From assembly GCA_021160865.1 (NCBI GenBank), contig JAGHBS010000121.1:1-12049 (forward strand): a DNA stretch of 12,049 nt, read 5' to 3'. Numbering within the stretch: position 1 is the first letter of the stretch; each line of letters opens with the position of its first letter. Source of the stretch: Planctomycetota bacterium. GTDB taxonomy: Bacteria > Planctomycetota > Phycisphaerae > SM23-33. Positions 7,511 through 12,049 of this stretch are shown here, one piece after another. Both the position numbers and the translations under genes were made by a program. Under the pieces are notes generated by a model, which saw only the letters and a program-made list of their open reading frames with translations, was not told where the DNA came from and made no database searches.

Positions 7511-8314
7511 ATGAAGAAAGATTCTTGTACTAATGGTAGAGTTGGATTTCTTACAGAAGGAAAGGGATTTACGCTCGTTGAACTTCTTGTGGTAGTGGCT
7601 ATTATTGCATTATTGATCTCTATCTTACTACCGTCGCTTCAACGGGCAAAGGAACAAGCGAGAATAACTGTATGCCTGACAAATCTTAGGAGCCTGGGGA
7701 CTGCTTTCAGTCAATACGCTGCTGAGAACAACGACTGGTACCCTGCTTCATGGGCATGCGGAGGAATAAATTACAGCGACGATGAATACGAACCCGAATA
7801 CATGTGGGATACCATACTCAGACCTTACTACAACGATATTAACATGATACACTGTCCAAGTGATAAGATACCCCGCCAATCATACTATGAAGAAGCTCCC
7901 GTTCCGGAAGACAAACGATATCCCCGCTCGTATGGAATGAATGTCAATGTCTCAGGTAAAGGGCCTTCACACGTAAGCTACTGCGCTGGTAGCCCCTGGC
8001 CAGCAGATGTTCACAAGATAACCGAGGTCACAAATCCAACAGATACCCTGCTACTGGGCGACATGTGGGATTCCAATTATGGGCTTACCTATCCAGGTGC
8101 CGATTCTTACTATCACTATAGCCCCAACGTCTATGGAGATTATCAAGGTAGCTGGATGTCGGGAAACTCCCTCGGAAGAACACCAACGTTCTATCATCGT
8201 GAAAAAGATTCAGCCAATTTCCTGTTCTGCGATGGACACGCCACCTTGTTGCCCGAAAATAATCCGAACCTTACCGAGGAATCTGATTACTATTACTGGT
8301 GGCGGGAAAAATAA
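7511..8314 (+). CDS. Prepilin-like protein A (H-X9-DG type, planctomycete family)
   Basis: Type IV pilin-like or type II pseudopilin-like protein of 267 aa. The leader MKKDSCTNGRVGFLTEGKG ends in Gly19; prepilin peptidase should cut before Phe20, and Glu24 is the conserved fifth residue of the mature protein. A hydrophobic helix spans about 20-40. The soluble domain is rich in Tyr, Trp and Asn, with Cys at 55, 83, 115, 158 and 240. It ends with the processing-associated motif, here His229, eleven residues, then Asp241-Gly242-His243, and an aromatic tail YYYWWREK. It has its own promoter and the best ribosome binding site of the array. The body is about nine-tenths identical by eye to protein B, but leader and helix coding differ. 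No assembly ATPase, platform or peptidase gene is nearby. Such proteins are very numerous in Planctomycetes and their role is unknown. Confidence 0.9.
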   Translation: MKKDSCTNGRVGFLTEGKGFTLVELLVVVAIIALLISILLPSLQRAKEQARITVCLTNLRSLGTAFSQYAAENNDWYPASWACGGINYSDDEYEPEYMWDTILRPYYNDINMIHCPSDKIPRQSYYEEAPVPEDKRYPRSYGMNVNVSGKGPSHVSYCAGSPWPADVHKITEVTNPTDTLLLGDMWDSNYGLTYPGADSYYHYSPNVYGDYQGSWMSGNSLGRTPTFYHREKDSANFLFCDGHATLLPENNPNLTEESDYYYWWREK

Positions 8315-8349
8315 TAATATAGGTTGCTGATTGATTTTTGTTATCTTCC

Positions 8350-8378
8350 TCGCTGCACGAATAACGTGAATTTATAAA
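8350..8378 (+). promoter_or_regulatory. Promoter-like element before pilin-like gene B
   Basis: TCGCTG (8350-8355), a 17-base spacer and TATAAA (8373-8378) are conserved in position with the element before gene C. The -35 matches consensus poorly, so activity is uncertain; conservation of the TATAAA block within a duplicated spacer does not by itself prove function. Confidence 0.35.
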
Positions 8379-8382
8379 TAGT

Positions 8383-8427
8383 GAAAGGGTTGCGCCTTTC
8401 TAACAAGGTTGCAAAGCCCTGATCAGG
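8383..8427 (+). promoter_or_regulatory. Two-hairpin leader of pilin-like gene B
   Basis: GAAAGG (8383-8388) pairs with CCTTTC (8395-8400) around a 6-base loop. Further on, the palindrome CCTGATCAGG (8418-8427) contains the AGG of the likely ribosome binding site AGGA (8425-8428), 10 bases before the ATG at 8439. The same layout precedes gene C with changed loops but kept stems. It may control translation or RNA stability. Confidence 0.45.
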
Positions 8428-8438
8428 AAAACAAAAGA

Positions 8439-9221
8439 ATGATGACAAAAACAATGGAGGAAAAAAACAAACACGGGTTTACGCTCATTGAATTGCTTGT
8501 AGTAATAGCCATTATTGCATTGCTGATTTCTATCTTGCTACCATCACTTCAAAGAGCAAAGGAACAAGCAAGAATAGCTGTATGTAGAACAAATCTTAGG
8601 AGCCTGGGGACTGCCTTCAGTCAATACGCTGCAGAGAACAACAACTGGTATCCTGCTTCATGGGCATGCGGAGGAATAAATTACAGCGACGATGCGTACG
8701 AACCTGAATATATGTGGGATACCATACTCAGACCTTACTACAACGATATTAACATGATTCATTGTCCGAGTGATAAGATACCGCGCCAATCATACTATGA
8801 AGAAGCCCCTGTTCCGGAAGACAAACGATATCCCCGCTCGTATGGAATGAATGTCAACGTCTCAGGCTTAGGGCCTTCCAGCTACTGTGCTGACATCAGA
8901 CCCTGGCCTGCAGATGTTCACAAAATATCCGAGGTCACAAACCCTGCGGATACTCTACTATTGGGCGACATGTGGGAATCTAATTATGGGCTTACCTACC
9001 CAGGTGCCGATTCTTACTATCACTATAGCCCCAACGTCTATGGAGATTATCAGGGCAGCTGGATGTCGGGAGACGCCCTTGGAAGAACACCAACATTTTA
9101 TCATCGCGACAAAGATTCAGCGAATTTCCTGTTCTGCGATGGACACGTTACCTTGTTGCTCGAAAATAATCCGAACCTTAGCGAGGAATCCGATTACTAT
9201 TACTGGTGGCGGGAAAAATAA
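8439..9221 (+). CDS. Prepilin-like protein B (H-X9-DG type)
   Basis: A 260-aa paralogue of protein A. The start is set at ATG 8439, with AGGA 10 bases upstream; a TTG at 8409 would place the leader hairpin inside the gene. The short leader MMTKTMEEKNKHG precedes the cleavage site before Phe14, with Glu18 at mature position 5. The rest of the mature helix matches protein C, while the soluble domain from about NLRSLGTAFSQYAAENN onward matches protein A, including one unbroken identical stretch of more than 50 residues around NMIHCPSDKIPRQSYYEEAP. Small differences lie in the GPSSYCADIRPWPAD region (a two-residue deletion against A) and near the end. The DG motif FLFCDGH and tail YYYWWREK are intact. 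Probably exported and processed as A is; function unknown. Confidence 0.9.
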   Translation: MMTKTMEEKNKHGFTLIELLVVIAIIALLISILLPSLQRAKEQARIAVCRTNLRSLGTAFSQYAAENNNWYPASWACGGINYSDDAYEPEYMWDTILRPYYNDINMIHCPSDKIPRQSYYEEAPVPEDKRYPRSYGMNVNVSGLGPSSYCADIRPWPADVHKISEVTNPADTLLLGDMWESNYGLTYPGADSYYHYSPNVYGDYQGSWMSGDALGRTPTFYHRDKDSANFLFCDGHVTLLLENNPNLSEESDYYYWWREK

Positions 9222-9259
9222 CAATATAGGTCGCTGATTGATTTTTGTTGTAGTCGCTC

Positions 9260-9288
9260 TTGCTGCATGAATAACGTGAATTTATAAA
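9260..9288 (+). promoter_or_regulatory. Promoter-like element before pilin-like gene C
   Basis: TTGCTG (9260-9265), a 17-base spacer and TATAAA (9283-9288), in the same position as the element before gene B but with a better -35. Possible separate promoter for gene C; not proven. Confidence 0.4.
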
Positions 9289-9294
9289 TATAGT

Positions 9295-9342
9295 GAAAGG
9301 GATTGCACCTTTCCAACAAGGTTGCAAAATCCGTGATCGGGG
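9295..9342 (+). promoter_or_regulatory. Two-hairpin leader of pilin-like gene C
   Basis: GAAAGG (9295-9300) pairs with CCTTTC (9308-9313) around a 7-base loop. A shorter stem CCG/CGG flanks TGAT just before the GGGG(A) ribosome binding site (9339-9343), about 10 bases before the ATG at 9353. Stems match the leader of gene B; loops differ. Confidence 0.45.
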
Positions 9343-9352
9343 AAACAAAACA

Positions 9353-10228
9353 ATGATGACAACGGCAACGGAGAAAAAAAACAAACATGGATTTACGCTC
9401 GTTGAGCTGCTTGTAGTAATAGCCATTATTGCATTGCTGATTTCTATCTTGCTACCATCACTTCAACGGGCAAAGGAACAAGCAAGGATAACTGTATGCT
9501 TATCAAACCTTAGGGGCCTGGGGCTCGCTTTTAGTCAATATGTTGCAGAAAACAACGGTTGGTATCCTCCTGCAGCAGCATGTGGCGGACTTTCATATGG
9601 GATGGTGCGAGGAGATGTGCGGGGGCCCGAATACACATGGGATACAAATCTAAAGCCTTACTACAATGATGTTAACATGATTCATTGCCCAAGCGACAAT
9701 TTGTACCGAAATTACCTGAACATTCGTGATACCCTCGTCACCTGTCAAGCCCCAAGTGGTGTTGCCGATGATGGAGGTGATGTACCTAAGAACATGCGTT
9801 TTCCTCGTTCGTATTCAATCAACGCTGCTGTAACGTGGATGGGGCCGTCAAAAGATGGCGAAAACAATGGATACTGGGGATATGTTCCTCCATTTCCCTG
9901 GCCTGGAACAGTCCACAAGGTTACGGAGGTTTCGGACCCCGGCTGGACCATCCTTCTTGCTGACAGATGGGAAGCGTTTATGTGGTATAACAATTATGTC
10001 CCCTTCCCGGGTATTCATGGTGGGTATATATGCTGCGGCATGCAGGCTGGTGAAAGAGGGGGAGGTGGAGAACATCCGAGATTGCCCACCTATTACCACG
10101 CAGACCACGATAAGGCAAACTTCTTGTTCTGCGATGGACATGGAAAAACACTATTGTCCAGCGACCCTAACGTAGACTGGGTTGATAGCTACTACTGGTG
10201 GCGGGACAAAGGTAATATGCCGGATTAG
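9353..10228 (+). CDS. Prepilin-like protein C (H-X9-DG type, diverged)
   Basis: A 291-aa paralogue of A and B. The start is set at ATG 9353, which keeps the leader MMTTATEKKNKHG parallel to that of protein B; a GTG at 9293 would run through the hairpin. Prepilin cleavage is expected before Phe14, with Glu18 at mature position 5. The transmembrane helix is coded by a 59-base run identical to gene B. The soluble domain keeps landmarks (EYTWDTNLKPYYNDVNMIHC, the pre-motif His region, FLFCDGHG, SYYWWRDK) but is otherwise well diverged, with added segments such as a Gly-rich stretch around CCGMQAGERGGGGEHP and a short extension GNMPD. It is the last gene of the array and converges with the FlgT-like gene. 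Likely a minor pilin-like or surface protein; ligand and role unknown. Confidence 0.9.
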   Translation: MMTTATEKKNKHGFTLVELLVVIAIIALLISILLPSLQRAKEQARITVCLSNLRGLGLAFSQYVAENNGWYPPAAACGGLSYGMVRGDVRGPEYTWDTNLKPYYNDVNMIHCPSDNLYRNYLNIRDTLVTCQAPSGVADDGGDVPKNMRFPRSYSINAAVTWMGPSKDGENNGYWGYVPPFPWPGTVHKVTEVSDPGWTILLADRWEAFMWYNNYVPFPGIHGGYICCGMQAGERGGGGEHPRLPTYYHADHDKANFLFCDGHGKTLLSSDPNVDWVDSYYWWRDKGNMPD

Positions 10229-10261
10229 ATTACCTCTAGTAAAGAACACTTCCCCCAAACC

Positions 10262-10376
10262 AGGCGAAAAGGTGATACAAAAACTCTCAAGCCAAACCTC
10301 TACAAAGAGGAGAAGATTATCGATTTTGCCTCATGAAGGGACATGCTAATTGCTAAAAAGACCAGCCGATGCCCTT
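10262..10376. other. Convergent spacer with nested inverted repeats (possible structured RNA)
   Basis: This lies between the stop codons of pilin-like gene C and the FlgT-like gene (spacer 10229-10396). A nested set of helices can be drawn: AGGC(G)AAAA (10262-10270) with TTTTGCCT (10324-10331), GATA (10274-10277) with TATC (10318-10321), and CCTCT/AGAGG (10297-10310) closed by ACAA. A second stem pairs AAGGG(A)CAT (10336-10344) with ATGCCCTT (10369-10376). No T-tract follows, so these are not standard terminators. No coding sequence is seen here. The strand is unknown. Confidence 0.35.
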
Positions 10377-10396
10377 GTAAAACAGTTTCCGTGAGT

Positions 10397-11593
10397 CTAA
10401 TCAGTAGAATCCGTGGACTTGATGGTCTTGAGTTTTATTCGATTAGCGGTGATTTCAACAACTTTGAGTTTGACGTTTTTCAGTTCCGTCAGGTGATCGG
10501 CAAGGTTTTCGTTATCGTAGCGGTATTCCACATCGATATTTGCTATACCTTCGGTAATTTCCCTCAGGCGTAGTGCCTGGACGCCACGCAACTTAGTTAC
10601 CTCAGCCTTGAAGAGTTTCCACGTCTTGTAATCCATTCCCTTGATGACAAGATGGATTGTTCGCGAGATGTTTGCTCGCTTTCTCCACGCCTCGACGACG
10701 GCAGCGAGTATTTTCGGGGCATATTTCTGGGCCAATTTTTTCAAGGCGGTATCTGCGGCTCCGCCTCGCTGAAGCGAATTAACGGTAATCGGACCATAAC
10801 TTTGTGAAACCAGCACGCGGGCTGAATCGGTCTGCACGACACGGATATTCAATGTGGCATTGTACTGGTACATCGTCACACCGGCGACCTCAATCCGCCT
10901 GCCGAACTTCGCGGTGGCTCTGCCACTAACGACCACATCAGCCTTGAACTTCGCACCGGCTGCCGCTACTGCCTTATCATCATTCTTGATTACTGCCAGC
11001 AAGACATCACGCTTGGATAGTTTCTCGGTCGTAGCACGATCCATCAGCGTAATTCCCTTGCTCAGGAAGAAACTTTCTATCTTGCTTTGGACGATTCCGC
11101 CCTGGGTGACCTCGTATCTCAGCGAGTTCGGCCTGTGCAATACCGCCTCGACAATGGCAACGATGACACGCGGATTGTTCTCCTGGTTAATCGTGTGGGC
11201 GATAACAGACCAATCCTTCTGGAACTTCTGCGTCGAGACCAACACACGCACACGGGCGAAGGTCTTTTTGTTATCCTTCCATACCTTGATAACCTTATGC
11301 TCACGGACGTATCCGACGGCATTTGCAAAGATTCTATCGTAAACAGCCTTATAATCTCTCGTCTTGGATTGTGCCGTCAAGAAGACCCCGCAAGCTTGCT
11401 CGACTGCCTTGCGGAGCGCCTGGGCAATAGCCTCATCCCTGGCTTTGAGGTCAGTCCCCGCTGCTATACCAGTCACCGTAACCCATTTGTTTACTACCTT
11501 GGCCTTGATATTCTGACCAAGGACAACTTGCCAAAGCGCCGCCACCACAAACGAGACACAAACGATCAGAGATAGAAATCTATTTCTCGCCAC
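10397..11593 (-). CDS. Exported FlgT-N-like protein with CsgG/FlgT-like middle and shared C-terminal domain
   Basis: From GTG 11593 the protein has 398 aa. That start is preferred because GGGAGG (11606-11601) lies 7 bases upstream; an earlier in-frame GTG at 11608 overlaps this site. An N-terminal signal peptide (MARNR, then a hydrophobic stretch to about residue 26) suggests export; no lipobox cysteine is seen at the cleavage point. Residues about 33-117 (VTVTGIAAG, ARDEAIAQALRKAVEQACGV, DRIFANAVGYV) resemble the N-terminal domain of flagellar assembly protein FlgT and related periplasmic proteins. Residues about 135-300 resemble the CsgG/FlgT-middle type (NPRVIVAIVEA, ADVVVSGRATAKF, LNIRVVQTDSARVLVSQS). 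Residues about 312-390 form an alpha/beta domain that also ends the upstream gene. No flagellar genes are nearby, so a flagellar role is not shown. Confidence 0.75.
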   Translation of the reverse strand: MARNRFLSLIVCVSFVVAALWQVVLGQNIKAKVVNKWVTVTGIAAGTDLKARDEAIAQALRKAVEQACGVFLTAQSKTRDYKAVYDRIFANAVGYVREHKVIKVWKDNKKTFARVRVLVSTQKFQKDWSVIAHTINQENNPRVIVAIVEAVLHRPNSLRYEVTQGGIVQSKIESFFLSKGITLMDRATTEKLSKRDVLLAVIKNDDKAVAAAGAKFKADVVVSGRATAKFGRRIEVAGVTMYQYNATLNIRVVQTDSARVLVSQSYGPITVNSLQRGGAADTALKKLAQKYAPKILAAVVEAWRKRANISRTIHLVIKGMDYKTWKLFKAEVTKLRGVQALRLREITEGIANIDVEYRYDNENLADHLTELKNVKLKVVEITANRIKLKTIKSTDSTD

Positions 11594-11634
11594 TTTCCCA
11601 CCTCCCACAAGGACTATGCTTTACTTGAACAAAG

Positions 11635-12049
11635 CTATTCTGCCTTGAACTTGGCCTTGATGACATTTTGCGATACGTCGGTGATTTCCAGCGTCTCTAT
11701 CTGTTCGACGATCTTCTCAGCAAGGGCTTCAGCGGGGATGTCGGATTCAAGCGAACATTCAGCAATTTTATTGTGATACTTGGCATTGACAGCCTTGATG
11801 TGCTTAATCTTCTTGAGCGATTTTTTCAATATGACGTACTGCTTGAACGAGAGCCCCTCAATGTGAAGTTGCACCTCGCCCCGACCCCCCATGACATCCT
11901 GCCAGAACCTCAAGATATCATTTCGCACTTTTGGGGCGATTAACCTTGCCTGGGCATCGAGGGATTTATTAGCAGCCGATCGCCAAACGCGGTCCACCCC
12001 ACGAGTAGACCTGCCTGGAATGCTCGAAAGCATCTGGGCTGTATCAGAC
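11635..12049 (-). CDS. Paralogue of the downstream FlgT-like protein (5' part outside window)
   Basis: The reading frame stays open to the right edge of the window, so this is the last 137 codons of a longer gene and the ATG at 12033 is almost certainly internal. Its end lines up with the neighbouring FlgT-like protein: SAANKSLDAQARLIAPKV corresponds to AADTALKKLAQKYAPKI, VQLHIEGLSFKQYVILKKSL to IHLVIKGMDYKTWKLFKAEV, and the closing LEITDVSQNVIKAKFK to LKVVEITANRIKLKTI. The two genes run the same way with 41 bases between, consistent with an operon of duplicated genes. The N-terminal part, including any signal peptide, cannot be seen. Confidence 0.7.
   Translation of the reverse strand, partial: SDTAQMLSSIPGRSTRGVDRVWRSAANKSLDAQARLIAPKVRNDILRFWQDVMGGRGEVQLHIEGLSFKQYVILKKSLKKIKHIKAVNAKYHNKIAECSLESDIPAEALAEKIVEQIETLEITDVSQNVIKAKFKAE

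Larger units (their letters stand above)
8315..8438 (+). repeat. Spacer repeat, copy 1 (between pilin-like genes A and B)
   Basis: This spacer and 9222-9352 are clearly related along nearly their whole length. Shared blocks include GCTGATTGATTTTTGTT, GAATAACGTGAATTTATAAA and the hairpin region that follows. The similarity shows that gene plus spacer was duplicated as a unit. The spacer before gene A is unrelated, as is the one after gene C. Confidence 0.85.
9222..9352 (+). repeat. Spacer repeat, copy 2 (between pilin-like genes B and C)
   Basis: Second copy of the spacer at 8315-8438, slightly longer through small insertions. It keeps the GCTGATTGATTTTTGTT block, the GAATAACGTGAATTTATAAATA block and the hairpin pair, with substitutions concentrated in loops and between the blocks. 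Confidence 0.85.

Noticed and set aside
8409..8438. TTG at 8409 (gene B) and GTG at 9293 (gene C) as alternative starts giving longer leaders.
   Set aside because: They fall within the conserved hairpin leaders, lack clear ribosome binding sites, and give dissimilar N-termini. ATG 8439 and ATG 9353 give parallel 13-residue prepilin leaders.
8401..8440. GTTGCAAAGCC in the leader of pilin-like gene B recalls the GACGCAAAGCC core of c-di-GMP-I (GEMM) riboswitches, which often control pilin genes.
   Set aside because: The second conserved block (GGCAAACC with its tetraloop stem) is missing, and the related leader of gene C has lost the AAAGCC bases, so the resemblance is probably accidental.
11087..11575. 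A 162-codon plus-strand frame opposite the FlgT-like gene, and a similar one at 10854-11342.
   Set aside because: Antisense shadows of a gene with recognisable domains and signal peptide; the translations show no coherent features or start context.
1..12049. CRISPR arrays, tRNA/rRNA genes, transposases or prophage genes.
   Set aside because: No regularly spaced repeats, cloverleaf sequences, rRNA signatures or transposase motifs were seen on either strand by eye.

Overview
The window looks like chromosomal DNA from a planctomycete-type bacterium (phylum Planctomycetota, probably a Phycisphaerae-like lineage). The main pointer is three short prepilin-like proteins. Each joins a GFTLVELLVV-type N-terminal helix to a C-terminal 'FLFCDGH' motif of the H-X9-DG kind, a protein type greatly expanded in Planctomycetes and the related Lentisphaerae and Verrucomicrobia. 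Base composition is moderate by eye. This placement is an inference, because no rRNA or other phylogenetic marker was compared.

Left part, minus strand (1-5340). A nusA-infB operon carries transcription factor NusA and translation initiation factor IF-2; infB runs off the left edge. A strong intrinsic-terminator hairpin lies about 37 bases upstream of the nusA start, inside what must be its leader. No rimP lies between that hairpin and the next gene. Upstream is a complete UgpC/MalK/MsmX-type sugar ABC transporter ATPase with a near-consensus promoter and no permease or binding-protein genes beside it.

Middle, plus strand (5468-7348). serS (seryl-tRNA synthetase) is divergent from the ATPase gene. 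A small gene 33 bases downstream encodes an N-terminally anchored membrane protein. Its last 70 residues match the C-terminal domain of ribosomal protein L7/L12, an unusual pairing.

Right-middle, plus strand (7349-10228). Three tandem prepilin-like genes (A, B, C) follow a very good sigma-70 promoter. A and B share almost the same body, while B and C share leader and N-terminal helix, so B looks like a mosaic produced by recombination between paralogues. The two spacers A-B and B-C are themselves repeats. Each has a promoter-like element, a GAAAGG/CCTTTC hairpin and a second small hairpin that overlaps the ribosome binding site.

Right end, minus strand (10397-12049). Two adjacent, related genes encode secreted or periplasmic proteins with an FlgT-N-like domain, a CsgG/FlgT-middle-like region and a shared C-terminal alpha/beta domain. 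The second is cut by the window edge. The convergent spacer 10229-10396 holds nested inverted repeats that could fold as a structured RNA.

Most of the window is housekeeping. The less ordinary parts are the membrane-anchored L12-like protein, the mosaic pilin array, the FlgT-like pair and the leader structures.
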